Shown one piece after another: positions 37,315 to 45,638 of a stretch of DNA of 64,000 bases (position 1 is its first letter; each line of letters starts with the position of its first letter). The notes below the pieces were generated by a model. That model was not told where the DNA came from, searched no databases, and worked only from the letters and a program-made list of their open reading frames with translations. Origin of the DNA: Bradyrhizobium sp. CB1650 (lineage in GTDB: Bacteria; Pseudomonadota; Alphaproteobacteria; Rhizobiales; Xanthobacteraceae); NCBI RefSeq assembly GCF_029761915.1, contig NZ_CP121695.1, positions 9,143,501-9,207,500 on the forward strand, given 5' to 3'. Both the position numbers and the translations under genes were made by a program.

Positions 37315-38028
37315 TCAAATCCCCAGATACCGGTGTTGCAGCTCCGGCTCAGCCATCAGCTCGCTCGATGTGCCGCTCCATACCGTCCTGCCGCGCTCGA
37401 TGATGTAGTGGCGGTCGCAGATGCGGGCGAGGTGGTCGACGTTCTTGTCGACCACGAGGATCGACTGCCCGCGCTTCTTGAGCAACGACAGGCAATTCCA
37501 GATCTCCTCGCGGATCAGCGGCGCCAGACCCTCGGTCGCCTCGTCCAGGATCAGGAGTCTTGGATTCGTCATCAGCGCACGGCCGATTGCGAGCATCTGC
37601 TGCTCGCCGCCGGAGAGCTGGTTGCCCATGTTGGAGGCGCGCTCGGCGAGCCGCGGGAACAGGGAGTAGATCGCGGCCAGCGACCAGGGATTGTCGCTGC
37701 CGAAGCGGTCTGCGGCGGCCGCGACCAGATTCTCGCGCACGTTGAGGTTCGGGAAGATCTGGCGCCCCTCAGGCACCAGACCGACGCCCAGCTTTGCGAT
37801 CTTGTAGGACGGAAGCTGCCGCACTTCCGCGCCCGCAAAACGGATCGTTCCCGCGCGCGCCGGGGTGAGGCCCATGATGGAGCGAATGGTGGTGGTCTTG
37901 CCCATGCCGTTGCGGCCCATCAGCGAGACCATCTCGCCCGGCTTGATAGACAGGGACAGGCCGAACAGCACCTGGGAGAGGCCGTAGCAGGTTTCGATGC
38001 CGTCGACGTCGAGCAGCGTGTCAGCCAT
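37315..38028 (-). CDS. ABC transporter ATP-binding protein, LivF type
   Basis: A 237-residue ATPase of branched-chain-amino-acid-type importers. Walker A is GRNGMGKTT, the signature is 'NQLSGGEQQMLAIGRAL', and Walker B is 'RLLILDEATEGLAP'. Last gene of a livH-livM-livG-livF order on the minus strand, with overlap of 8 bases with livG. The operon is convergent with the Rieske/GS-like genes and is probably an importer for an aromatic or amine compound rather than an amino acid. Confidence 0.9.
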   Translation of the reverse strand: MADTLLDVDGIETCYGLSQVLFGLSLSIKPGEMVSLMGRNGMGKTTTIRSIMGLTPARAGTIRFAGAEVRQLPSYKIAKLGVGLVPEGRQIFPNLNVRENLVAAAADRFGSDNPWSLAAIYSLFPRLAERASNMGNQLSGGEQQMLAIGRALMTNPRLLILDEATEGLAPLIREEIWNCLSLLKKRGQSILVVDKNVDHLARICDRHYIIERGRTVWSGTSSELMAEPELQHRYLGI

Positions 38029-38788
38029 GGCGCGTCACCACATGCTGGTCGCCGAGATAGGCGCGCTTGACCTCCTCGTTCTGCCGGATCGCGGCCGGAT
38101 CGCCCGAGGCGATGACGCGGCCATAGACCAGCACAGAGATGCGGTCGGCGAGCGCGAACACCGCGGGCATATCGTGCTCGACCAGCACGATCGAGACTTC
38201 CTTGCGCAGCTCCTGCAGCAGCTTCACCATGCGCTGGGATTCGGTGGCGCCGAGGCCCGCCATCGGCTCATCGAGCAGCAGCAGCTTCGGCTTGCTCGCA
38301 AGCGCAACCGCGAGCTCGAGCTCGCGCCGCTCGCCATGGCTGAGCCGGGACACCACGACATCGGCGCGATGCGACAGGCCGACGCGGTCGAGTGCGGCAT
38401 GCGCGGCATCGCGCAGCCCCTTTTCCTTGCGCGCATTGGCGAAAAAGCGGAAAGACGTACCGGCATGCGCTTGCGCTGCCAGCGCGACATTGTCGGCAGC
38501 GGTGAAGTCGAGCAGCAGCGAGGTGATCTGGAACGAACGGGCGAGACCGAGCGCGCAGCGGCGATAGGCCGGCAGATACGTGATCTCGCGGCCGCCGAGC
38601 GAGACCGTGCCGGCATGCGGAGCAAGGTGTCCGGTGAGCTGGCTGATCAGCGTGGTCTTGCCGGCACCGTTGGGGCCGATGATGGCGTGCAGCTCGCCGG
38701 CCGCGACGTCGAGCGAGACGTTGTCCGTCGCGGTGATGCCGCCGAAGCGGCGCACCAGCTTTTCGACGCGAAGCAGCGGTTCAGCCAC
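38021..38788 (-). CDS. ABC transporter ATP-binding protein, LivG type
   Basis: A 255-residue ATPase with Walker A GPNGAGKTT, signature 'VSRLSHGERRELELAVALAS' (SHGE replaces the usual SYGE/SGGE) and Walker B 'LLLLDEPMAGLG'. Overlaps livM by eight bases and livF by eight, so the four genes form one tightly coupled operon. Confidence 0.9.
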   Translation of the reverse strand: MAEPLLRVEKLVRRFGGITATDNVSLDVAAGELHAIIGPNGAGKTTLISQLTGHLAPHAGTVSLGGREITYLPAYRRCALGLARSFQITSLLLDFTAADNVALAAQAHAGTSFRFFANARKEKGLRDAAHAALDRVGLSHRADVVVSRLSHGERRELELAVALASKPKLLLLDEPMAGLGATESQRMVKLLQELRKEVSIVLVEHDMPAVFALADRISVLVYGRVIASGDPAAIRQNEEVKRAYLGDQHVVTRHG

Positions 38789-39725
38789 GACCAGCCCTCC
38801 CGAGCAGGCCCATGATGCCGCCGCGCCCGAATAGCACGATGAGAAGCAGCAGCGGGCCCATGATCAGCGCCCAGTATTCGGTGATCTGCGACAAAAACTC
38901 TTCCAGCAGCAGATACACCACCGCGCCCATGATCGGGCCGAACAGCGTGCCCATGCCGCCGAGGATGACCATCACCATGAGGTCGCCGGAACGCGTCCAG
39001 TACATCACAGCGGGGCTGACGAAATCGGTGTTGTTGGCGAGCAGCGCGCCGGCGAGCCCGCACATCGTGCCCGATATCACGAAGCAGACGAGCTGGTAGC
39101 GCTTGGCGGGAAAGCCGATCGCCTGCATGCGCTGCTCGTTGGAGCGCAAGCCCTGCACCACGAGGCCGAAGCGCGAATTGACGATACGCCAGATCAGGAA
39201 GATCACGGCGAGGAGGCAGGCGAGGCAGAGATAGTAGAACTGCACGCGATCAGAGAGATTGATCAGGCCGTAGAAGTCGCTGCGCTTGTAGACCGTGAGC
39301 CCGTCGTCGCCGCCGTAACGCGCGAGGCCCGAGGCGACGTAATAGGCCATCTGCGCGAAGGCCAGCGTGATCATGATGAAATAGACGCCGCGGGTGCGCA
39401 ACGACAGCGCGCCGATCACGAGCGCGAACAGCGCGGACGCTGCGAGAGCGACCGGAAACTGGACGAAGCCGGAGCCGACGCCTTCCTGCGCCAGGATGCC
39501 GACCGCGTAGCCGCCGATGCCGAGATAGGCGGCGTGGCCGAAGCTCATCATGCCGCCATAGCCCATGATCAGGTTGAGGCTCGCGGCCGCCAGCGCCAGG
39601 ATGACGATGCGGGTGAACAGCGTCAGGATGAAGATGTTGCCCGAGAGCGACGAATAGAGAGGCAGGAGCACGAGGCCCGCCAGCATCAGGGCCGTGACGG
39701 CCTTGCTCACGCTCAAACCCTTCAT
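38781..39725 (-). CDS. ABC transporter permease, LivM type
   Basis: A 314-residue permease with about nine membrane segments and the family motif 'LNLIMGYGGMMSFGHAAYLG'. The start is the ATG at 39725, which overlaps the livH stop by four bases (ATGA). A much longer ORF in this frame continues upstream through livH in the wrong frame and is not real there. Confidence 0.9.
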   Translation of the reverse strand: MKGLSVSKAVTALMLAGLVLLPLYSSLSGNIFILTLFTRIVILALAAASLNLIMGYGGMMSFGHAAYLGIGGYAVGILAQEGVGSGFVQFPVALAASALFALVIGALSLRTRGVYFIMITLAFAQMAYYVASGLARYGGDDGLTVYKRSDFYGLINLSDRVQFYYLCLACLLAVIFLIWRIVNSRFGLVVQGLRSNEQRMQAIGFPAKRYQLVCFVISGTMCGLAGALLANNTDFVSPAVMYWTRSGDLMVMVILGGMGTLFGPIMGAVVYLLLEEFLSQITEYWALIMGPLLLLIVLFGRGGIMGLLGRAGRG

Positions 39726-40639
39726 CGACGGCTGGCCGGAAACAGCCCCTCCGGCCGCACCACCAGCACGATCGCCATCAAGAGATAGATCAGCATCGAG
39801 GACAGTGCGGAAGCGGCGGTGGAGGCCGCGGTCGAGCTCAAGACCTGCCGCAGCAGGTTGGGCAGGAAGGCGCGGCCGAGCGTGTCGATCATGCCGACGA
39901 AGATCGCGGCAAGGAACGCGCCGCGGATCGAGCCGATGCCGCCGATCACGATGATGACGAAGGCAAGGATCAGGATGTTCTCGCCCATGCCGATCTGCAC
40001 CGTGAGGATCGGCGCCTGCATCAGGCCGGCAAGGCCGGCGAGTGCGGCACCCAAGCCGAACACCAACGTGTAGAGCAGCTTGATGTTGATGCCGAGCGCG
40101 CCGATCATCTCGCGATTGGAGGCGCCGGCCCGGATCAGCATGCCGATGCGGGTGCGCATCACGCCGAGATAGAGCAAGAGCGCGACCAGAAGCGCGACGA
40201 CGATGATCGCGAGCCGATAGGCCGGATAGTGGATGCCCGGCAGGATCGGCACCGGCACGGTGAGCCAGGCCGGCAGCGGCAGCGCGAGCCCGGCAGGGCC
40301 CCAGATCAACCGCACGGCCTCGTTGAAGAACAGGATCAGGCCGAAGGTCGCGAGCACGTGGTCGAGATGATCGCGGCCGTAGAGATGGCGCAACGCCGTC
40401 ACTTCGAGCACGATGCCGAGCAGGAGCGTCGCGCCGAGCGCCATCAGCGCGCCGAGGACGAAGCTGCCCGTCCACGCCGCGAAGGTCGCGGCGAAATAGG
40501 CGCCCATCATGTAGAGCGAGCCGTGCGCGAGGTTGACGAGATCCATGATCCCGAACACCAGCGTCAGCCCGGCGGCGAGCAGGAACAGCAGCAGGCCGAA
40601 CTGCAATCCGTTCAAGAATTGTTCGACGACAAGCAGCAT
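39722..40639 (-). CDS. ABC transporter permease, LivH type
   Basis: A 305-residue permease with about eight membrane segments: 'GIMDLVNLAHGSLYMMGAY' near the N-terminus and 'GASNREMIGALGINIKLLYT' as the conserved cytoplasmic loop. First gene of the operon. No substrate-binding protein is encoded beside it; the solitary binding proteins at 52526-53704 and 55445-56656 are candidates within this window. Confidence 0.9.
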   Translation of the reverse strand: MLLVVEQFLNGLQFGLLLFLLAAGLTLVFGIMDLVNLAHGSLYMMGAYFAATFAAWTGSFVLGALMALGATLLLGIVLEVTALRHLYGRDHLDHVLATFGLILFFNEAVRLIWGPAGLALPLPAWLTVPVPILPGIHYPAYRLAIIVVALLVALLLYLGVMRTRIGMLIRAGASNREMIGALGINIKLLYTLVFGLGAALAGLAGLMQAPILTVQIGMGENILILAFVIIVIGGIGSIRGAFLAAIFVGMIDTLGRAFLPNLLRQVLSSTAASTAASALSSMLIYLLMAIVLVVRPEGLFPASRR

Positions 40640-41090
40640 GAAGGCTCTTTCAGGCGCGCCTCGAGCTGCGCCGATGTTCGAACACGGTCGCCATCAGTGA
40701 AAGAGCTCCCCCTGCCTCTTCAAGGCCGAAAAATGGGTAATGGCAGTATCGTTCCGAGGCAAGAGCGATTCTGCGCCAGACATGCACTTTGTTGCATCTC
40801 GATGCCTGCGGCGGAGCGGCTTTGCAAGAAGGTGGCCGCGCAGAATGGGTCAACCTGCCGCACCCGCCTGCCTCCAGGACGAAGCGGTTGGTGCGTGTTG
40901 AACGGCCAGGTTGCTGATGGCGCCCGGCTGCAACTCATCGCGCATGAGCCGGATGCGGCAGATGCGCGTGATCGGCGCGGGTCACGCCGACAGACGCCGC
41001 GCGACGCAGCTCCATTCGAAGAGCGTGAGCACCGTAGCTCGCAAAGGGCAGCGCAGTCGCATATGCCCTTGTGGCGCGAACGGGCTCGGC

Positions 41091-41220
41091 CTCATGGTTC
41101 GAGACGCGCCTTAAGGCAGCGCTCCTCACCGTGAGTGTCTAGGATTTCTCGCCGCGAAACACGACCTCATCCTCAGGAGCCCGCGACAAGCGGGCGTCTC
41201 GAAGGATGGGCCGCAAGGAG
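41091..41220. repeat. CCTCATGGTTCGAGACG repeat (gap 40640-41292)
   Basis: The 653-base gap upstream of livH holds no convincing gene. Near livH is a perfect 10-base palindrome TGTTCGAACA (40675-40684), a possible regulator site. At 41091-41220 are two blocks of a Bradyrhizobium-type repeat: CTCATGGTTCGAGACGCGCC with GCGCTCCTCACCGTGAG, and CCTCATCCTCAGGAGCCCGC with GCGGGCGTCTCGAAGGATG. ORFs across these are repeat translations. The stretch 40700-41090 shows nothing I recognise. Confidence 0.6.
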
Positions 41221-41292
41221 GCTGCCGGCCACGCCCTCTTTCGCGGGCGATTGCCCTGCCGCAAAGGAGAGGTCGAGAGCAAGAGGACGCGC

Positions 41293-41511
41293 CTAATGCG
41301 ACGTCATCTGCTGAGGGAAATCGTCCGGCTCGGCCATGACGGTGTTCACGGTGGAGGCTTCCAGCGCCGCCATCCGGAACAGATAGGCCAGCGTCGTCAG
41401 TCCGGAGTCCTCCGCCATTTGAGCAAGCTCGAGCGCCATGTCGGACATGTAGCCGAGGTTCTCGTCCTTTGTCTGCGGCATGATCCGGCAGTCCCGCATG
41501 ATGTTCGACAT
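41293..41511 (-). CDS. 72-residue protein downstream of bjaI
   Basis: A short acidic, mostly helical protein with 'MALELAQMAEDSGLTTLAYL' and a Met-rich middle. I do not recognise the family. The start ATG (41509-41511) comes one base after the bjaI stop codon, so it is almost certainly translated with bjaI. Products of this position might modulate AHL synthesis or be a quorum-regulated helper; the function is unknown. Longer N-terminal extensions overlap bjaI and are rejected. Confidence 0.65.
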   Translation of the reverse strand: MSNIMRDCRIMPQTKDENLGYMSDMALELAQMAEDSGLTTLAYLFRMAALEASTVNTVMAEPDDFPQQMTSH

Positions 41512-41512
41512 C

Positions 41513-42172
41513 TCAGGCGGTCTTTCGTTGCGCCGCGGCGAGGCCGCAGCCGTTGGCACGGGCAATGGCATCGAGGCGCGGACCATCCTGTTGGATGAGC
41601 TGTGTCACCCCGATGCGACTCCGGACGGTATCGAGCGACTCCTGACGAACCTCGATCGTTGCAGCCATGGTCCAGGAGTCGTCGATCAGGGACGGCAGTC
41701 CGAGGGGTGTCACGACGAATCCGATGTCGTGGAAGCGCGGCAACCACCACGTCTCCATGACCAGGCAGAGACGCTCGATGCCCTGGCCGAGACAGAACTC
41801 CTGCGCCGCCGCCATGAGCCGCAAGTTGAGCGCACCGTCGCGGCGATCGCGCGCGACGAAAAAGCGGGACCACTCCCAGACCAGCGGATCCGCGGGGCAG
41901 CCTCGCACCGCGGCGAGATGCGGAAACACCTCGCTCATCATCGTCGGCTTGGTGGTCGGATAGAGCCGATAGCCACCGAGCACGCGACGGTCCTCCAGAG
42001 CCAGGAAGTAGATCGCGTCCTCATTGTCGTAGACGTCGATCTCGCGGCCGTCGGGCTTGCGCAGCGCCTCCCACTTCCGCTCCTCGACGAAGATCTCGTG
42101 CCTTAGCCGGAAGTGCTGCTCGATGACGTCTTCATAGAGGTGCCGATTAACGGCGGAAATCACATGAATCAT
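41513..42172 (-). CDS. bjaI: Acyl-homoserine lactone synthase, BjaI type
   Basis: A 219-residue LuxI-family enzyme. The invariant residues Arg24, Phe28, Trp34 and Asp46 are all in place ('FRLRHEIFVEERKW'), with 'GGYRLYPTT' and 'EWSRFFVARD' further on. It resembles BjaI of Bradyrhizobium, which uses isovaleryl-CoA to make isovaleryl-homoserine lactone; the related BraI and RpaI use aryl-CoAs. The acyl donor cannot be settled by eye. The ATG at 42172 is the start; the upstream extension overlaps bjaR. A lux box lies 54 bases upstream. Confidence 0.92.
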   Translation of the reverse strand: MIHVISAVNRHLYEDVIEQHFRLRHEIFVEERKWEALRKPDGREIDVYDNEDAIYFLALEDRRVLGGYRLYPTTKPTMMSEVFPHLAAVRGCPADPLVWEWSRFFVARDRRDGALNLRLMAAAQEFCLGQGIERLCLVMETWWLPRFHDIGFVVTPLGLPSLIDDSWTMAATIEVRQESLDTVRSRIGVTQLIQQDGPRLDAIARANGCGLAAAQRKTA

Positions 42173-42225
42173 GGCGTCCCCATTGTTTGAAATGGGGGAA
42201 GCCTCGGGGAAAAACGCCGGGACGA

Positions 42226-42247
42226 CTATTGGGAAATTTCCCAGTAG
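42226..42247. promoter_or_regulatory. lux box of bjaI
   Basis: A 22-base inverted repeat with core TGGGAAATTTCCCA and flanks CTA..TAG; only one base pair of symmetry is broken. It lies between bjaR and bjaI, about 54 bases before the bjaI ATG, the expected position for activation by BjaR. It is 11 bases past the bjaR stop, so bjaI has its own promoter. Confidence 0.85.
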
Positions 42248-42257
42248 GCGCAGAGCC

Positions 42258-42986
42258 TCAGGGATTGATGATTCTGTGACGGATCGCGATCGCGACCGCA
42301 TGCGTCCGGTTGACCGCGCCGAGCTTGCGCGCGGCGGTTGCAAGATGCTCTTCCGCCGTACGTTGTGTGATGTCCAGGATCTCGCCGATCTCCCAGGCCG
42401 ACTTGCCTTGCGCGGCCCAGGCGATCACTTCGCGCTCGCGCGGCGTGAGCCGCGTCGAGGGATGCGGTGCCGGATCCAGCAGGCGGCGAATGTGGTCGAA
42501 GCCGTACATCGCCATCAGGTGCAGCGCCGGCTTGCTGCGCGCATTGAGGTCGAGATGGACGCCTGCGAGCGAGACGCCGGCTTCATAGCCGGTCAGCCCG
42601 TGGATCGGCACGACGAAGCCGCGGGACATGCGGAAATCGGCGGCCCGCCGCATCACCTCCACGGCGCCAGGCTCGAGCTCCGCATCATAAGGCGCCTCCG
42701 ACCATTCGAACGGATTCACCGTCTGCCGGCATTTGCGGACGACGGGATCGACGCGGTCGTAATTCCTCTCGATGTAGATGTTGAACCATTCCACCGGCCA
42801 GCGCTTGGCGAGCACCATCTGGGAGAAGCGCTGATCGGGATTCGGTAAACCCGTTACGATGACGTGCTCGAAGCCGTATCGGCCGAACGCAGTCGCGAGC
42901 GCATCCATGGCGTCAGGAACCCTGCTGTAGGCTCCCAGACCCTCGATGAAGTCGAGCGCTTCCCGGCCATAGTCAACGGCGGACAT
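42258..42986 (-). CDS. bjaR: LuxR-family quorum-sensing regulator BjaR
   Basis: A 242-residue LuxR-type receptor. The N-terminal autoinducer domain includes 'EWFNIYIERNYDRVDPVVRK', matching the conserved Trp, Tyr and Asp ligand residues. The C-terminal GerE helix-turn-helix is 'LTPREREVIAWAAQGKSAWE' followed by 'NRTHAVAIAIRHRI'. It should bind the BjaI signal and activate bjaI at the lux box. The start ATG at 42986 has AGGAAA upstream. Confidence 0.92.
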   Translation of the reverse strand: MSAVDYGREALDFIEGLGAYSRVPDAMDALATAFGRYGFEHVIVTGLPNPDQRFSQMVLAKRWPVEWFNIYIERNYDRVDPVVRKCRQTVNPFEWSEAPYDAELEPGAVEVMRRAADFRMSRGFVVPIHGLTGYEAGVSLAGVHLDLNARSKPALHLMAMYGFDHIRRLLDPAPHPSTRLTPREREVIAWAAQGKSAWEIGEILDITQRTAEEHLATAARKLGAVNRTHAVAIAIRHRIINP

Positions 42987-43154
42987 CGGTGGGTTTCCTG
43001 TCCCTTGCCGCTCGGTATAGCACGACTTTGGAGGACGCCTCAATTCGTCGCTCCCGTAGTTTCACGGCGTGTCACATGCGGGCTGAAGATTTAATCTACT
43101 TGTGGAAGAATGGGCGTCAAGTTACACCTTGAATGTCCGAAGCGGGAAACCACG

Positions 43155-43331
43155 ATGGAAGACGAGAACATCGCCCTCAACAGCGTGCTCGGCCTCGAAC
43201 TCAACCGCGTGTTTTTCGCCGTCCGCGAAACGGCAAACAAGCAGAAGATCATCGAGTTCGCACGCGGGGTGCTGGAAAGCGAACGCGCCACGCTCCCCGA
43301 CACCGCTTCGCCCGAGGGCCCGGCGAGCTAA
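43155..43331 (+). CDS. 58-residue hypothetical protein
   Basis: A short acidic protein beginning MEDENIALNSVLGLELNRVF. Composition and helical pattern look coding, in contrast with overlapping frames. No family is recognised. An in-frame ATG at 43110 would add 15 residues. It is divergent from bjaR across 168 bases. Confidence 0.5.
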   Translation: MEDENIALNSVLGLELNRVFFAVRETANKQKIIEFARGVLESERATLPDTASPEGPAS

Positions 43332-43636
43332 GCCACGCCATTGCCGCAACGTTGCCGATAAAACAGATCGGGCGACGCCACCGTCTCTCCATTTGAACGC
43401 GCTGATTTTAGTCGAAACAACCTGACCACGAAGTTGATCCGGCGCTATCATCGGCGTCCCGGCATCCACGAAGCTTTGGCGCCCCAAGCGCCAGCGCATA
43501 TGCGACTGCTCTGCCCTCCAGGGCAGGGTGAAGCGCCGCCTCCCGTTGATATTGACAGGCACTTGCCGCTGGATGACATCACGGCTGTCGTGAGATGATC
43601 GCCGCCGCGATCGCCTTTCGGGATGCCCAGGACATG
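43332..43636. other. Gap of about 300 bases before the LysR gene
   Basis: No gene is evident. It contains a palindrome TGCCCTCCAGGGCA near 43510 and a TTGACA near 43554 that could serve as a -35 box for the LysR gene. No repeat family member was recognised. Confidence 0.35.
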
Positions 43637-44572
43637 ATGACGCTGCGCCAGGTCGAAGTGATCCGTGCGGTGATGGTGACGGGTACCATCGGCGGCGCGG
43701 CGAAGCTGCTCAATGTGTCCGCGCCGGGCATCAGCCGGCTGGTCAAATACACCGAGCGCTCGCTCGGCATCCGCTTCTTCCAGCGCCAGAACGGCCGCTA
43801 CTTCCCGACGCCGGAGGCGGAGAACATTTTTGAGCAGATCAACGGCGTCTACAAGAAGGTCGACGATCTCTCCGAGATCATCTCCAAGATCGGACGCGGC
43901 GGATTGTCGGAGCTGCGCATCGGCTCGGTGCCGAGCATCTCGCAGGTGATGGTGCCGCGCGCGATCGAGCGCGTCCGACGGCGCTATTCGGATCTCGGCA
44001 TCGACATCAACATCCTCAAGCTCGAAGAGGCCATCGACTATCTCCTGCTCGGCCGCGGCGAGTGCGTGGCGATGAGCTACCGGCTCGAGCATTCCGGCCT
44101 CGACTTCCTGCCGCTCGCCTCGGGCGAGCTCTACTGCATCGTGCCGCCCGGTCACGAGCTCGCGGGGCGCAAGCAGGTTTCGGCGGCCGAGATCACGCGT
44201 TATCCGCTGATCGGCATCGACCCGAACGACCCTTACGGGCGGATCATGGCCGAGATCTTCGCGCGCCACCGGCTCGACTACAACATCACCATCCGGGCGC
44301 GTTTCGGTACCACCGTCTGCGCGCTGGTGAAGGCGGGCTTAGGGATCGCCATCATCGACCAGTTCACGGTGGCCCATGGCGGCTACCCCGGAATCGAGCT
44401 GTTGAAGATCACCGAGCCGACCCGGTTCGACACCTACATCGCAGTGAAGCGCGGCGCGCCGCTGTCGCTCCACGTCGAATATTTCATCGAGGCGCTGCGC
44501 GCCGAAATGCGCGCGGTCGAGCCCTCCCGCAGCAACGGAAAGGGCGGCGCGCCGCGCGGCCGGCGAAAATAA
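43637..44572 (+). CDS. LysR-family regulator of the shikimate operon
   Basis: A 311-residue LysR-type regulator. The N-terminal helix-turn-helix has 'GTIGGAAKLLNVSAPGISRL', and the effector domain has 'LRIGSVPSISQVMVPRAIERV' and 'PLIGIDPNDPYG'. It precedes, on the same strand, the aroE-ABC-quiC operon and most likely senses shikimate, quinate or an intermediate. AGGA sits just before the ATGATG pair; the second ATG (43637) gives better spacing. An upstream ATG at 43595 is also in frame. Confidence 0.83.
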   Translation: MTLRQVEVIRAVMVTGTIGGAAKLLNVSAPGISRLVKYTERSLGIRFFQRQNGRYFPTPEAENIFEQINGVYKKVDDLSEIISKIGRGGLSELRIGSVPSISQVMVPRAIERVRRRYSDLGIDINILKLEEAIDYLLLGRGECVAMSYRLEHSGLDFLPLASGELYCIVPPGHELAGRKQVSAAEITRYPLIGIDPNDPYGRIMAEIFARHRLDYNITIRARFGTTVCALVKAGLGIAIIDQFTVAHGGYPGIELLKITEPTRFDTYIAVKRGAPLSLHVEYFIEALRAEMRAVEPSRSNGKGGAPRGRRK

Positions 44573-44573
44573 C

Positions 44574-44698
44574 ATTGTGTTAGGTTTGTTGGATAAATGG
44601 GTAATTGTGTTAGCCGAAGGAAAGTCTATCGTCTCTCTTGGAATTGCGCGGATTTCCTCGCTAATGGCTGGGAATTGACGCCCCTTACGAGACGATAG
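44574..44698 (+). promoter_or_regulatory. Control region of the shikimate operon
   Basis: Two exact direct repeats ATTGTGTTAG lie at 44574-44583 and 44604-44613, 30 bases (about three helical turns) apart. A perfect 10-base inverted repeat pairs CTATCGTCTC (44626-44635) with GAGACGATAG (44689-44698), 63 bases apart. The last arm ends six bases before the aroE ATG and covers the expected ribosome binding site. Both pairs are candidate sites for the LysR protein; the second could also fold in RNA and hide the start. Confidence 0.55.
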
Positions 44699-44704
44699 TG
44701 GATC

Positions 44705-45583
44705 ATGTCGAAGCGCGGACCCGCCACCAGCAAGAAGCTCCTCACCGGCCTGCTCGGCGCGCCGATCGCACACTCCGCCTCACCCGCCATGCATGAGCGG
44801 GCCGCCGAGGCGCTCGGGCTTCGCGGCCACTACCAGCTCATCGAGATCGCCGGCGCCGATACCGCCCAGCTCAGCACCCTGCTCGAGGGCGTGCGCCGTC
44901 TCGGCTTTGCCGGCATCAATGTCACCTATCCCTACAAGGAGGCGGTGGTCCCTCTGCTCGACGAGCTGGCACCGGGCGCCGCCGCCATGGGCGCGGTCAA
45001 CACCGTCGTCGTCAAGGACGGCCGGCTGATCGGCCACAACACGGACACCACGGGCTTTGCGCGCGCGGTAGCGCCGCTGCTGGCGCCATCCGGCAACGCG
45101 GTCGCGGTGATCGGTGCCGGCGGTGTCGGCAAGGCGATCGCTTTCGCGTTGGCGAGCCTGGAGGTGGCCGACATCCGCATTTTCGACAGCGAGCCCGCGC
45201 GCGCCGAAACGCTCGCCTCGCTGCTTGCCCCACGCGGCGGTGCCAGGGTGGCCGGAAGCGTCGAGGACGCGCTCGATGGCGCAACCGGCCTCGTCAACGG
45301 CACGCCGCTCGGCATGCTGCCGAACCGGAGCATGGCGGTCCCGGCCGCGCTGCTGCACGGGCGATTGTGGGTTGCGGATGCCGTCTATTCGCCGCTGATC
45401 ACGCCGCTGCTGGCGGCGGCCCAGGCCACCGGCGCGCGCATCATGACCGGGCGGGAGCTCGCGATCTACCAGGCCGCCGACGCCTTCGAGCTGTTCACGG
45501 GCCTTGCCCCGTCGACCGAAGTCATGGGAGAGGCCTTCGACGAGGTGATGGCGGCGCGAAGCTCGGCCTATTACGCAGCGTAA
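44705..45583 (+). CDS. Shikimate/quinate dehydrogenase (AroE family), catabolic
   Basis: A 292-residue AroE-type dehydrogenase. Motifs: SASPAMH (24-30, substrate serines), NVTYPYKE (catalytic Lys78), GAVNT (96-100), HNTD (catalytic Asp114) and the nucleotide loop 'VIGAGGVGKAIA'. First gene of an operon with a transporter and QuiC, so it probably oxidises imported shikimate (or quinate) to 3-dehydroshikimate rather than serving aromatic amino acid synthesis. The cofactor (NAD or NADP) cannot be read with certainty. Confidence 0.85.
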   Translation: MSKRGPATSKKLLTGLLGAPIAHSASPAMHERAAEALGLRGHYQLIEIAGADTAQLSTLLEGVRRLGFAGINVTYPYKEAVVPLLDELAPGAAAMGAVNTVVVKDGRLIGHNTDTTGFARAVAPLLAPSGNAVAVIGAGGVGKAIAFALASLEVADIRIFDSEPARAETLASLLAPRGGARVAGSVEDALDGATGLVNGTPLGMLPNRSMAVPAALLHGRLWVADAVYSPLITPLLAAAQATGARIMTGRELAIYQAADAFELFTGLAPSTEVMGEAFDEVMAARSSAYYAA

Positions 45584-45638
45584 CCCAAGCGGCCGGACAC
45601 AAGGCCGCCCACGAATCAAGAGAACGGGAGGAGAGACG

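Noticed and set aside
38781..40475. 564-codon reading of the livM frame
   Set aside because: The part upstream of 39725 runs through livH in another frame; livM starts at 39725 with an ATGA overlap.
40935..41129. 64-codon minus-strand ORF upstream of livH
   Set aside because: Its beginning is a translation of the CCTCATGGTTCGAGACG repeat; such ORFs recur wherever the repeat occurs.
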